Shown here piece by piece: positions 23,927 to 32,363 of a stretch of 41,149 nt of DNA. Origin of the DNA: DATNPH01 sp036703315 (GTDB lineage: Bacteria; Cyanobacteriota; Cyanobacteriia; Cyanobacteriales; Coleofasciculaceae); NCBI GenBank assembly GCA_036703315.1, contig DATNPH010000212.1, forward strand, positions 1 to 41,149, read 5' to 3'. Both the position numbers and the translations under genes were made by a program. Numbering within the stretch: position 1 is the first letter of the stretch; each line of letters begins with the position of its first letter. The notes under the pieces are model-generated. The model searched no databases, was not told the DNA's origin, and saw nothing but the letters and a program-made list of their open reading frames with translations.

Positions 23927-25441
23927 ATGACCGACATCAAAGAGGCTTTACGTCAGGTTCCACTGTTTGCCAAGATACCTGATGAGCAGTTGCAGTGGTT
24001 GTCCGAACAAGGTGAAGAAATTTGGCTAGAGGCGGGAACACAAATTGCTAGACAAGGAGACCCGCCGGATGGTTTTTACATTATCTTAGAGGGCAAAACC
24101 GAGTGGGCGAGAACTGTTCAAGGGCAGGATGTTTATGCTGTCAGCTTGGAGGCGGGGGAGGTTTTTGCGGAACTTATCCTGCTGTTGGACGAACCTTATC
24201 CTACTAGTGGACGTGCCTTAACGAATGTCCATTTGTATAAGTTATCTCCTGATACGTTCTGGGAAATGTTGTGTAAGTGCCGTTCAATTCCACAGAGCAT
24301 CCTGAAGATTTCCGCACAGCGAAGGACGCTATTGCGTCCCGCTTCGCTAACGCAAATTCACGAAACCGTCACCCAACAGCAAGCGAAGCTAATTTCCCTC
24401 GGCACCTTATCTGCTGGACTTGCCCATGAATTGAATAATCCCGCCGCCGCCGTCCGCCGAGGCGTGAAGCACTTAGAAGAAGTACTGCAAAAATTACCCC
24501 CTCTGGCACTGAAGCTACATCAGCAACCCATAACTGAAGAACGAATGGCGTTTCTGATCAATCTTTACCAGCGAACAACCAAATCGGCGAAAAGCTGTTC
24601 TCACCTTGACCCCTTGGCACAAAGCGAAGCCGAAGACGAGGTGACAGATTGGCTAGAAGAACACGAGGTTTCTGATGGCTGGAAACTGTCCCCGACGCTG
24701 GTTGCTGCCGGATTGAATACCCAAGAGTTAGATAAAATTGTCGCTCATATCGCGCCTGAGTGTCTTGGTGATGTGTTGTCTTGGCTGGAAGCGAGTTTAT
24801 CGGGAGTCGAACTGTTAGAAGAAATTCAACTCAGTTCGACGCGGATTTCTGACTTAACCGCCGCGATGAAAGATTACTCTTATATGGATCAAGCGCCGCT
24901 GCAAGACGTGGATATCCATGAGGGCATTGACAATACGTTAAAGATTTTGAGTTATAAGCTCAAGCAGGGCGTAGTCGTGAAGCGCGAATACGGTGATTTG
25001 CCGCGAATCTGTGCTTATGGTCGTCAACTTAATCAGGTGTGGACGAACTTGATTGATAATGCGATAGACGCTATGGCGTCTCGCTTGCTCCCCCACTCCG
25101 CTAGAACTGTCGCTAACGCTAACGATGCAATGGGTAGGAAGGGGCATATTTGGATACGCACGTCACAAGAGGGCGATTCGGCTAGTGGCTCACGCTCCGC
25201 TTCACGTATTTTGGTAGAAATTGCTGATGATGGTGCAGGTATTCCCCCAGAAATTCAACCGCGCATCTTTGAGCAATTCTTTACTACCAAAGAAGTGGGC
25301 AGAGGCACGGGATTGGGATTAGATATTGTCCGCACAATTGTTGTCGGACAGCACAAAGGCGATATCCGCTTTGATTCCAAGCCAGGAGACACCCGCTTCC
25401 AAGTACGATTGCCAATTAACTGTCTCAGTAACGAAATCTAG
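23927..25441 (+). CDS. Cyclic-nucleotide-like / histidine kinase, copy 2
   Basis: A 504-residue paralogue of the preceding kinase, starting 17 bases after it. It has the same layout: cNMP-like domain, H-box LSAGLAHELNNPAAA (His167), N-box LNQVWTNLIDNAIDAM and G-boxes IADDGAGIPP and GRGTGLGLDIV. It is longer mainly because of three in-frame insertions absent from copy 1: residues 134-142, 19 residues after NAIDAM, and 9 residues before RILVEIADD. The insertion sequences share GCTAACG/CGCTCCGCTTC-type text and look like short repeats. The second and third lie near the ATP site. Two kinases with one receiver suggest integration of two inputs. Confidence 0.88.
   Translation: MTDIKEALRQVPLFAKIPDEQLQWLSEQGEEIWLEAGTQIARQGDPPDGFYIILEGKTEWARTVQGQDVYAVSLEAGEVFAELILLLDEPYPTSGRALTNVHLYKLSPDTFWEMLCKCRSIPQSILKISAQRRTLLRPASLTQIHETVTQQQAKLISLGTLSAGLAHELNNPAAAVRRGVKHLEEVLQKLPPLALKLHQQPITEERMAFLINLYQRTTKSAKSCSHLDPLAQSEAEDEVTDWLEEHEVSDGWKLSPTLVAAGLNTQELDKIVAHIAPECLGDVLSWLEASLSGVELLEEIQLSSTRISDLTAAMKDYSYMDQAPLQDVDIHEGIDNTLKILSYKLKQGVVVKREYGDLPRICAYGRQLNQVWTNLIDNAIDAMASRLLPHSARTVANANDAMGRKGHIWIRTSQEGDSASGSRSASRILVEIADDGAGIPPEIQPRIFEQFFTTKEVGRGTGLGLDIVRTIVVGQHKGDIRFDSKPGDTRFQVRLPINCLSNEI
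24326..24352 (+). repeat. In-frame 27-base insertion in kinase copy 2
   Basis: Codes for TLLRPASLT between AQRR and QIHET; the paralogous kinase has no equivalent residues at this point (AKRM is followed by QDIQ). The bases ACGCTATTGCG and CGCTTCGCTAACG resemble other short repeats in the window. Confidence 0.7.
25076..25132 (+). repeat. In-frame 57-base insertion in kinase copy 2
   Basis: Codes for 19 residues ending ANDAM, directly after NAIDAM, so the DAM codons are repeated at both edges as in a target duplication. The paralogue goes straight from NAIEAM to NRQGE. It sits at the end of the N-box helix of the ATPase domain. The text CGCTAACGCTAACG recurs from other insertions. Confidence 0.7.
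25178..25204 (+). repeat. In-frame third insertion in kinase copy 2
   Basis: A 27-base insertion coding SASGSRSAS between TSQEGD and RILVEIAD. The other kinase reads TWREYDHLLVEVAD without a gap. It contains GGCTCACGCTCCGCTTCA, similar in type to the other two insertions. It lies in the loop before the G1 box, a tolerant position. Confidence 0.7.
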
Positions 25442-25450
25442 GGAGAAATC

Positions 25451-25708
25451 ATGAGTAAAAACTGTACACATACAGCTCAAATCCACGAAGTTGCAGCCAG
25501 CGCTTCTGGCTGTGAAGAATGTTTAGCAATGGGCGATCGATGGGTACATTTGCGCCTCTGTCTAATGTGCGGTCATGTCGGCTGCTGTGACTCTTCAAAA
25601 AACAAGCACGCAACTAAACATTTCCACGCTACTGGTCATCCAGTTGTTCAATCCTTTGAGCCGGGTGAGGAATGGCGCTGGTGCTATATCGACCAGACTT
25701 TTATCTAA
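25451..25708 (+). CDS. UBP-type zinc finger protein
   Basis: An 85-residue protein that is a single zf-UBP domain, the fold which in eukaryotes binds the free C terminus of ubiquitin. Ligand-type residues are visible: CTHTAQIHEV, GCEECLAMGDRWVHLRLCLMC, GHVGCCDSSKNKHATKHFH, TGHPVVQSF and the closing GEEWRWCYIDQ. It begins 9 bases after the kinase stop with a GGGAG ribosome-binding site, so it belongs to the four-gene operon. No ubiquitin system is visible, so in bacteria the domain probably recognises another C-terminal tail or partner. A similar association exists in other bacteria as far as I recall. Confidence 0.88.
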   Translation: MSKNCTHTAQIHEVAASASGCEECLAMGDRWVHLRLCLMCGHVGCCDSSKNKHATKHFHATGHPVVQSFEPGEEWRWCYIDQTFI

Positions 25709-25903
25709 CACTATTCAAGACAGTACAGTGAGATGGGTATTGCCCCTGAGTGTCTAAGCGATCGCCAAAACGGAAGGGGACTGTCACACGCTGAAGCCGT
25801 CCAGTTCTTATACAAGATGAAGCAAAAAAAAACGCATCTTCAGCTTTTCTCCAAGCTTAACTCTGAGAAGTTTACTTGAGTTAGCGAAGTTTTTCTCTCT
25901 TAG

Positions 25904-26059
25904 CTACGCTGGTGCGATCGCTCCTTGGATGGTACGCGCGCGATGAACTACGGGCAGTGGCGCACTCTAGAAAATTTTGAGTTGCTGCTAAAAGAGCCAA
26001 AGTATGCTTCAGTACGAGAGTATTGGCAAGGCTTGGCTGAGAACGAATTTCATCTCTAG
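25904..26059 (+). pseudogene. Fragment of an antibiotic-biosynthesis-monooxygenase-type gene
   Basis: One open frame reads SLDGTRAMNYGQWRTLENFELLL and ends FHL before TAG. DG-x-R-x-x-NY-x-QW is the core motif of ABM-domain proteins, small ferredoxin-like monooxygenases. The N-terminal half is missing: a TAG stop precedes the fragment in frame. The 195 bases before it (25709-25903) hold two HIP1-like sites, an A-run and no gene. The fragment is therefore a decayed gene lying between the zinc-finger gene and ltrA. Confidence 0.6.
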
Positions 26060-26136
26060 GAAGTTGTGTTCACGGAACCTGCTGACTGAGATTTCAGCCG
26101 TCACCAAACGCTGCCCATCGGGAGCTGGAGGATAAC

Positions 26137-27312
26137 ATGACTAATTTGAACAGAGAACCTATTGCCATCCCGGCACATCAATTCAGACCACCGCGCCTTC
26201 GCAGTACGGATGATGGTCGAGAGCATCATGCAAGCTGGATCGAGCTATTCTTTGACCTCGTGTTCGTCTTTGTTATCGCAGAGCTAAGCCACCATCTGGA
26301 GGAGCATCTTTCAATTGTTGGGTTCCTGGAGTTTGCTGCGCTGTTTGTACCGTGTTGGTGGGCGTGGGTACTGTTTACGTTCTACGCAGACCGCTTCGAT
26401 ACTGACGATGTCGTTCACCGACTTTTGATGCTGACCGGGATGCTGGCGATCGCCTTCCTGGGAGTGAATATTCACAACGCTTTTGAGGACGGTTCGGCAG
26501 GCTTCGCTCTTTCCTACGTAACGATTCGGTCAATCGTGCTGGTACTCTACGCACGAGCTGCTCGTCATGTTCCCGTCGCACGCGCCAGCCTAAAACTGTA
26601 TCTCACCTCCTACATCCCCAGTACCTGCCTCTGGTTAATCTCCATTGCTGTGCCAGAGCCATTCCGCTACCTCATGTGGGCAATCGCAATGGTGATTGAG
26701 CTGTCCGTGCCGATTATTGGGTCGCGAATCCTCAGAGGGACACCATCGCATCCTTCACACCTCCCAGAACGGTTTGGTTTGTTCACCATGATCGTGCTGG
26801 GTGAGGCAATTGTTGCAGTGGCAAGTGGTACAGTGGACACGAACTGGCAGCTCCCCTCCATCATGGCTGCTGTAGGTGGCTTTGTGATCGCTGCCTGTCT
26901 GTGGTGGCTTTACTATAACTTTCTCGAATCGTCCGTTGTCATTCGTGGGATACGCTCGGTTCATATCTACAACTACGGGCATCTGCCGATACTGATGGGA
27001 CTGACCCTAGTCGCTGTCGGCACCCAGCATACAATCTTAGAAGCCAGTGAGAGCGTTCTCCCGGCAGGAACCCGTTGGGCGCTATGCGGTGGTGTTGCAC
27101 TCTACATGCTCACAATCGGTTTCATTTCGATTACGGTGTGCCGTCGTCGATTCACTTGGCTCTTTGTCGGTGCAATCGCAACAGCGATTGGATTAGCGAT
27201 CGCGGGTGGGGCACTGCCACCGCTTGTAACCTTAGGTCTCCTGCTCGCCATGCTTGTTGCAAAGGTCAGTGTTGAAATCGTCCGAGCGAAAGGAACAGCG
27301 CGATCGCGTTGA
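26137..27312 (+). CDS. ltrA: Low temperature requirement protein A (LtrA) family membrane protein
   Basis: A 391-residue polytopic membrane protein with about ten to twelve hydrophobic helices. The N-terminal signature ASWIELFFDLVFVFVIAELSHHL is the hallmark of LtrA, and LFTMIVLGEAIVAVASG is the second conserved block. LtrA was named for a Listeria gene needed for growth in the cold; its biochemical role is not known. Upstream GGAGGATAAC gives a good ribosome-binding site. Codon use is more G+C-rich than the adjacent genes and HIP1 sites are few, so acquisition from another bacterium is possible. Confidence 0.9.
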   Translation: MTNLNREPIAIPAHQFRPPRLRSTDDGREHHASWIELFFDLVFVFVIAELSHHLEEHLSIVGFLEFAALFVPCWWAWVLFTFYADRFDTDDVVHRLLMLTGMLAIAFLGVNIHNAFEDGSAGFALSYVTIRSIVLVLYARAARHVPVARASLKLYLTSYIPSTCLWLISIAVPEPFRYLMWAIAMVIELSVPIIGSRILRGTPSHPSHLPERFGLFTMIVLGEAIVAVASGTVDTNWQLPSIMAAVGGFVIAACLWWLYYNFLESSVVIRGIRSVHIYNYGHLPILMGLTLVAVGTQHTILEASESVLPAGTRWALCGGVALYMLTIGFISITVCRRRFTWLFVGAIATAIGLAIAGGALPPLVTLGLLLAMLVAKVSVEIVRAKGTARSR

Positions 27313-27534
27313 TTGACCAGAGAATTCACAGGTAGGCTTAAATGAGTAATAAATTAGTTTTAGAAAAGAGGGAAATGTCTAAGATTAACCGTGAAAATCA
27401 CCAAAAAGCCACACTTAAGCCTTGACAAATAAACGATTACATGGATAAATTCTCACGCAATTTCAATTCCCTAGATTTGTCTATGGAGTCTTATTTTTGA
27501 CTGTTAACTTTTGAATTCTGAATTTCTTGTATCC

Positions 27535-28317
27535 TTATTTCAAGGATTTTTCGGGTAGTCTGCTAATAGTATCCACTACAAAACTTCGCATTAGAGCCAC
27601 AACCTCTGGTATGACTATGTGTCCCATATCAAATTCTTGATATTTCACCGTTATTCCTAAAGATTTTAGACTATCCCTGGCATTCTGAGCGGCGCTCAGA
27701 GGTACCATTTGATCTTGTCTACCATGCACAATCAAGACAGGTGGGAAGGATTTTCCGACCGTTGACTCTGGCTTTGAATGCAGATAGCCACTCAGACACA
27801 CCAAGCCTGCCAGCGGCAAAGTTAACCCCACATCCAGCGTCATTGCTCCGCCTTGAGAAAATCCGCTCAAAATCGTGCGTGACAGGGGTACACCAGTGGT
27901 ACTCTCTAGAGACTTCAGCCAGTCTGTTAACTTCTGCCGACTTGCCGCTAAACCCTGATAATCCTGGCTTCGCAGGTTGTACCACATCCTACCCCCAGAT
28001 CCAGAAGGATGGGGGTAAGGACCATCGGGGAACAGGAACTGGTATTCCGGTAGATTGAACACTGGTGCGAAAGGTGCCAACTGTTGGGAGTTGCCACCAA
28101 AGCCATGTAAGCAAACAATCAATCCGGCTGGCGCTTGACCAGTTGCTGGGGGAACAGAGATGAATTGTAAAGACAAAGATTTTTCTCCTAAACCAGGTTT
28201 TGTTGGAGTGTTTGCAGAAGTGGAACCACTTTTGCAAGCTTTCAACAGCAGTATCGTCGAGAGGGTAGCAAAGCCTTGTAATAGCAATCGACGCCGACCC
28301 AATTGTCTGATTTTCAA
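27535..28317 (-). CDS. Secreted phospholipase/carboxylesterase-type alpha/beta hydrolase
   Basis: A 260-residue serine hydrolase. The N terminus has twin arginines (GRRRLLLQGFATL) and a hydrophobic stretch ending LLLKACKSG, which could be a Tat-type lipoprotein signal with Cys28 as lipid site; the Lys before Ala is unusual. The mature part carries CLHGFGGNSQQ, the nucleophile motif GFSQGGAMT, the Asp region HGRQDQMVPLSAA and the His region FDMGHIV. It belongs to the phospholipase/carboxylesterase (PF02230-like) group, smaller than true lipases. Substrate unknown, probably short-chain esters outside the cytoplasm. Confidence 0.85.
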   Translation of the reverse strand: MKIRQLGRRRLLLQGFATLSTILLLKACKSGSTSANTPTKPGLGEKSLSLQFISVPPATGQAPAGLIVCLHGFGGNSQQLAPFAPVFNLPEYQFLFPDGPYPHPSGSGGRMWYNLRSQDYQGLAASRQKLTDWLKSLESTTGVPLSRTILSGFSQGGAMTLDVGLTLPLAGLVCLSGYLHSKPESTVGKSFPPVLIVHGRQDQMVPLSAAQNARDSLKSLGITVKYQEFDMGHIVIPEVVALMRSFVVDTISRLPEKSLK

Positions 28318-28706
28318 TTAGCACAACCCTCAAATATAACGAAGCTGCATCATCATTATTTTGCTGAGGAGGCGATCGCATTGCCATCACCAAGAGGGCG
28401 TAGGTTCTGAGTGTGCTGAGCAATACACTTGTACCGTATAGAGGGCATGAATATCATCGGTGTTACGGGTTTAACGGAAGCTGAGAAAGCAATGCTCAAA
28501 GCGTTAGGTGCGGTGGAAGAGGGAGAGTAGGGAGTAGGAGTGCGATCGCTTGTAGAAGTACACAGTGGTGGGAAGCGATCGCCTACTTGGACAGCTAGGT
28601 GCGATCGCCTTGTGATATGAAGTGATGGGAAAGCGCGATTATCCCAAGTGGAATCAGAGCTAGAAAGGAAATTAAAAAGGGGACATTGCCAAATTTAGCC
28701 ATAGCG
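28318..28706. other. Gene-free stretch with HIP1 cluster and gene remnant
   Basis: It contains three perfect HIP1 sites (GCGATCGC) at 28542, 28575 and 28601, within 67 bases. A frame at 28447-28530 codes for 27 residues reading NIIGVTGLTEAEKAMLKALGAVEEG. This resembles the C-terminal end of cyanobacterial repeat proteins, and I take it as a decayed 3' end. No intact gene is present. Confidence 0.5.
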
Positions 28707-29396
28707 TTAACGGCTTGCAAACACGACATCTCGCATCTCTACCTTATCTGGACTGGTTTCTGGTAAAGGCGGACGCAGGCAGAGATAGACAAGCGGACCA
28801 AAAAGCGGAATTAATGCCACAGCCCAGAAAATTCGGGAGTCCTTAATACCTCGTCGTGCCATGTCATCGTCAAATAATGATGTTAACGGAAATATCAAGC
28901 ACATTAGGCAAAAATCTAGGCTGATCAGATGAACAAAGGGCCTAGTTTGGAATTGTTGAACGTAATCTCCCCAATCTCCAGCAATTACTGCACAGGCAAG
29001 TAAGCCAATTGTACTTAAAAGGAGAAAAACTCCTGTTGAACGTCTATCTAGAATTCTTAGCCACTTATCCTTTTTTCCGTAGAATTCTTGATTACGTTGA
29101 CGAAGAATTAAATAGGGCATAAGGCAAATAACTCCTGTTCCATTTGAGGCTACGAAATAAGGCCAAGCACGGAACTTTTGCATTCTGCCATCGGCAAACA
29201 TGAGGCAGGCGTAGATCATCGGCCAGATGCCCATCAGCCAGAATATAACTGGTATGATTGGGTTAACTTTTGTATACTGAAGCGTTAATAGCTTTTGTAC
29301 TAGAGGCCATGTATCTGCTTGATCAAGCGGAGCTAACCAAATAGTATAGGCGACAAATCCAACCCATATCAACAACAACGCTATTTTTCTAACCAT
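28707..29396 (-). CDS. Polytopic membrane protein of unknown function
   Basis: A 229-residue protein with about six hydrophobic segments (LLLIWVGFVAYTIWLA, IPVIFWLMGIWPMIYACLMF, ATGVICLMPYLIL-like, GVFLLLSTIGLLACAV, FCLMCLIFPLTSLF and FWAVALIPLFGPLVYLCL). The line LTSLFDDDMARRGI and the ending PLFGPLVYLCLRPPLP look conserved from cyanobacterial/plastid-type proteins, but I cannot name a family. A TTG frame would add four residues; the ATG before VRKIA is preferred. No clear ribosome-binding site. Confidence 0.65.
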   Translation of the reverse strand: MVRKIALLLIWVGFVAYTIWLAPLDQADTWPLVQKLLTLQYTKVNPIIPVIFWLMGIWPMIYACLMFADGRMQKFRAWPYFVASNGTGVICLMPYLILRQRNQEFYGKKDKWLRILDRRSTGVFLLLSTIGLLACAVIAGDWGDYVQQFQTRPFVHLISLDFCLMCLIFPLTSLFDDDMARRGIKDSRIFWAVALIPLFGPLVYLCLRPPLPETSPDKVEMRDVVFASR

Positions 29397-29546
29397 AATA
29401 TTAATCAAGAATTAAAAATTAGACCCCTAGCATATCTATCAAATCAATACTATTAAATTAGTTTAATTACTGGCGTTCAAGTTAAATTTGAACAGGCTAA
29501 TGCAAGAGGTCTATTTTTGAGATTCAATTACAAAACGTTGATGCTT

Positions 29547-29798
29547 TTAAGCACTTTTTAATTGCTCTCCGAAAGAAGACTGCCGTAATTGTGTACTGGG
29601 TGCTAAGTGCCAGCCTTGGCTCCTCAAACTCTGGTAGGTTGCCCAGCCCTTAGAACCTCCAGGAATCCTATAGTCTGCAACAGCATACTCTGGAAAAGCT
29701 GTATAGGGTCTCCAGGGTTGATTGGGTGCAGTTCGTAAGTGCAATATCTTCTGTCCAGTAGAACCTATCATAGGTAACCAACACATTTCATGAAACAT
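29547..29798 (-). CDS. Small hypothetical protein
   Basis: An 83-residue protein starting MFHEMCWLPMIG with a good ribosome-binding site (AAGGAG, six bases before the ATG). It is Trp- and Tyr-rich (GSKGWATYQSLRSQGW and WRPYTAFPEYAVADYRIPGG). No family is recognised and no membrane segment is seen. The good translation signal, plus a WxxxxxLRSQGWHL pattern typical of short conserved cyanobacterial proteins, favours a real gene. Confidence 0.6.
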   Translation of the reverse strand: MFHEMCWLPMIGSTGQKILHLRTAPNQPWRPYTAFPEYAVADYRIPGGSKGWATYQSLRSQGWHLAPSTQLRQSSFGEQLKSA

Positions 29799-30261
29799 GT
29801 GTAACTCCTTAATCCAACATAGATAAATTTATTAATCAACCTTGTATTCCAACTGACTAATTATGTTTAATAGACAGTAATCTCAGAAAGGAATAAGCAG
29901 GAATGATGAAACTAATGCCAAGCATAACAGGAGAAACAATGATAATCTATTACTTAGTAGACTTTAGTAGACTTTTTTAAGCTCCTGTAAGCGGCTACTT
30001 ATGACTTTATGTTCTCCATCTTTGTTTCTAACAACATCTCTCTAGAGCCTTATTTATAGTTATAAAAAAATATTTCCAAAGTTCTAAGTACAGACCTAAT
30101 TTATCTATCTTGAGAAAATATTTAGAAACTTAATGAAGAAAGGTATCCTAAATACCTGTTAGATATACTATTTATATTTCTTTAGATTGATGCAAAAAAA
30201 TCTTTAATAAGGTAAAAAATGCTCCTATTGAACACTGGATAGGCAACTAAAACGGGTTTAT
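29799..30261. other. A+T-rich divergent promoter region
   Basis: 463 bases without a gene, strongly A+T-rich, between the small hypothetical gene (minus) and the GH13 gene (plus). A direct repeat TTAGTAGAC occurs twice in a row near 29955-29975, followed by a T-run. Long A/T runs near 30060 and 30120 suggest a bendable promoter region. I see no known riboswitch and no strong Shine-Dalgarno for the GH13 gene. Confidence 0.5.
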
Positions 30262-31929
30262 ATGACCAGCACAATTGAATTTACCTTATTTGCTCCTAAC
30301 AATAAAGGAGCTGCTTTAATTGGCTATTTTTCTGATTGGAAAGAAATACCAATGAAAAAAGGAGAAGATGGTTATTTCCGCACTCAGGTTGAATTAGAAG
30401 ATGGTGTTTATCACTATAAATTCCGTATCCAAACCAAAAGCCCAAATTTTGAACCGGATCAATGGGTGGATGTAATCGACCCCTACGCAACTGATGTTGA
30501 TGAGGTCAAAAAAATTGGTGTAGTGCGGATTAAAGATGGCAAACGAATTGTAGATACTTATGTCTGGCAGCATGATGATATGTTGTTGCCTGAGAATCAC
30601 GAAATAGTCATCTATGAAATGCACATTGCGGATTTCTCGGGCGGTGAGGATGACACTCAAAAGCGGGGGAAATATGTGGATGCAATTGAAAAGTTAGATT
30701 ATTTGAGTGAACTTGGAATTAATGCGATCGAGCTGATGCCAGTGAATGAATATCCTGGTGACTATAATTGGGGCTATAAAGTGCGCCACTATTTTGCTAC
30801 AGAATCTAGTTACGGCTCAACAGAAGATTTGAAGCGGTTTATTGATGAGTGTCATGGTAGAGGCATTCGCGTTTTTATGGATGGAATCTATAACCACACC
30901 GATGAAGAATGCCCATTAATGCTGATTGACCGAAATTACTGGTACTACGAGCACAGGCATTATCCTGAAGACCCTGCGAATTACTGGGGACCAGAGTTTA
31001 ACTACGACAACTACGATGAAAAGTTAGACATAAAACCGGCTTGGAAGTACTTTGGGGATGTGGTGCGTTACTGGATTCGGGAGTATCACATTGATGGTAT
31101 TCGCTTTGATGCCGTGCGCCAATTGGCTAACGATGAATTTCTGGAATGGCTTGCCAAGGAAGCCAAAGACGCTGCTGCAAATAAGCCGTTTTACAACATT
31201 GCAGAACACATTCCTGATACAAGCAAAATAGTTCATCCAGAAGGACCGCTAGATGCCTGCTGGCATGAAAGTTTTCACTATTTTGTGATTCCACATATTT
31301 GTGGCGAAACCTTTGAATTAGAAAAGCTTAAGGAGGTTTTGAACCCAAAACAACAGGGTTATGCAACTACTACAAACGTAATAAATTATTTAGCGACTCA
31401 CGATCGCGAACGCATTTTCATAGAGTTAGCCGATCGCGGCATTTTTGACGAAGCCGCATTTAGGCGAGCTAAGTTAGCCACGGTTCTGTTAATGACAGCA
31501 ATGGGTGTACCAATGCTCTGGATGGGAGAAGAGTTTGGTGAGCATAAGCGCAAAAGCGAAAAGGTGGCTCAACCCAATAAAATTGCTTGGTTCCTATTAG
31601 AAAGAGATTTGAACCGGGATTTGTTTGACTATTACAAAAAACTAATCGCCCTACGTAAACAAAATCCAGCTCTTCAAACCGACAACATTGAGTTTTTCCA
31701 CGAAAATCCAGAGGCAAAAGTGCTAGCCTACCTTCGCCGGAATGATGAAAGTTCCCGCGTTGTCGTCGTGGCAAATTTCTCTGATAGGTCTCTAGACGGA
31801 TACAAGATATCCAACTTTCCGGCTCCTGGTGTCTGGCATAACTGGCTAGGCGACTACGATGTCGAAGCTGGTGACTATAAGATAATTCTCGATCTACCAG
31901 CCTATGAAGCGCAGATACTTGTCTCTTAG
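30262..31929 (+). CDS. GH13 alpha-glucan enzyme with CBM48, branching-enzyme type
   Basis: A 555-residue enzyme. Residues 1-100 form a CBM48-like glycogen-binding domain (FTLFAPNNKGAALIGYFSDW). The GH13 barrel follows (IVIYEMHIADF). Catalytic residues are Asp283 (GIRFDAVR), Glu315 (NIAEHIPD) and Asp381 (LATHDRE). The C-terminal beta domain ends AQILVS. Overall order resembles short GlgB-like or GH13 amylase-type proteins. It is shorter than classical GlgB (about 730 residues), so the call stays general: probably glycogen branching or debranching. It lies in a single-gene unit with a terminator behind it. Confidence 0.85.
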   Translation: MTSTIEFTLFAPNNKGAALIGYFSDWKEIPMKKGEDGYFRTQVELEDGVYHYKFRIQTKSPNFEPDQWVDVIDPYATDVDEVKKIGVVRIKDGKRIVDTYVWQHDDMLLPENHEIVIYEMHIADFSGGEDDTQKRGKYVDAIEKLDYLSELGINAIELMPVNEYPGDYNWGYKVRHYFATESSYGSTEDLKRFIDECHGRGIRVFMDGIYNHTDEECPLMLIDRNYWYYEHRHYPEDPANYWGPEFNYDNYDEKLDIKPAWKYFGDVVRYWIREYHIDGIRFDAVRQLANDEFLEWLAKEAKDAAANKPFYNIAEHIPDTSKIVHPEGPLDACWHESFHYFVIPHICGETFELEKLKEVLNPKQQGYATTTNVINYLATHDRERIFIELADRGIFDEAAFRRAKLATVLLMTAMGVPMLWMGEEFGEHKRKSEKVAQPNKIAWFLLERDLNRDLFDYYKKLIALRKQNPALQTDNIEFFHENPEAKVLAYLRRNDESSRVVVVANFSDRSLDGYKISNFPAPGVWHNWLGDYDVEAGDYKIILDLPAYEAQILVS

Positions 31930-31953
31930 CTGACAACTGAGTAAAGCTTCTTT

Positions 31954-32027
31954 GCCTCCAGACAATAATCATAGCGATCGCCAATGCGATCACTTTGTTG
32001 TGATTATCTCTAAGGTTATCTGGAGGC
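31954..32027. terminator. Two-way terminator between GH13 and RHH genes
   Basis: The outer arms GCCTCCAGA and TCTGGAGGC form a 9-base stem. Inside, TAATCA and TGATTA can pair. The structure covers the space between two convergent genes and the last 12 bases of the RHH gene, so it may stop transcription from both sides. There is no T-run. Confidence 0.55.
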
Positions 32028-32234
32028 TATTTCGTGGTTGCTGGCTAGGCTTACCTGCTCTAAACTGCTTACACTTGGTGATTTCTCTCGCCGCTCTTCG
32101 AGTGCATTTCCGATGAGCTTCAACAGGAGCCAAGAAACAGAACGCTCTTCTTCCTGCGCCCACTCTTCAAGCTCTTTTTTCCACTCCGGTGGAATGTAGG
32201 TTGTAACACCAGCCAGTGAAGTTTTACCGCCCAT
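32016..32234 (-). CDS. Ribbon-helix-helix DNA-binding protein
   Basis: A 72-residue CopG/Arc-type protein. The core TSLAGVTTYIPPEWKKELEEWAQEEERSVSWLLLKLI shows one short beta strand (VTTYIPP) followed by two helices, the RHH fold that binds DNA as a dimer. About 20 disordered residues follow. It starts at an ATG followed by GGTAAAACTTC. No toxin gene is beside it, so it is not an obvious toxin-antitoxin unit. It likely regulates its own promoter and perhaps map, which is transcribed divergently from the same 129-base region containing phased repeats. Confidence 0.8.
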   Translation of the reverse strand: MGGKTSLAGVTTYIPPEWKKELEEWAQEEERSVSWLLLKLIGNALEERREKSPSVSSLEQVSLASNHEIASR

Positions 32235-32298
32235 TCGAGGTTTTTGTGTTGTGTCTCCTGTGAGTATAGTAACGCTTTGCCATATTATTTCGCACGAG

Positions 32299-32332
32299 AT
32301 GCTAGGCTATGCTACGTTATGCTAACGTAGCA
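32299..32332. promoter_or_regulatory. Probable RHH operator: phased ATGCTA repeats plus inverted repeat
   Basis: Three ATGCTA units begin at 32299, 32309 and 32319, exactly one helical turn apart. The last two overlap a perfect inverted repeat, TGCTACGTTA, three bases, TAACGTAGCA (32310-32332). RHH proteins typically bind such short tandem sites as stacked dimers. It lies between the RHH gene and map, so it could control both. Confidence 0.7.
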
Positions 32333-32363
32333 ACTGCACTCAAGAGCTAATATCGCAAAATTC

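Noticed and set aside
31469..31993. 174-codon minus-strand frame over the 3' half of the GH13 gene
   Set aside because: Antisense to a well-supported enzyme, no motif, no ribosome-binding site.
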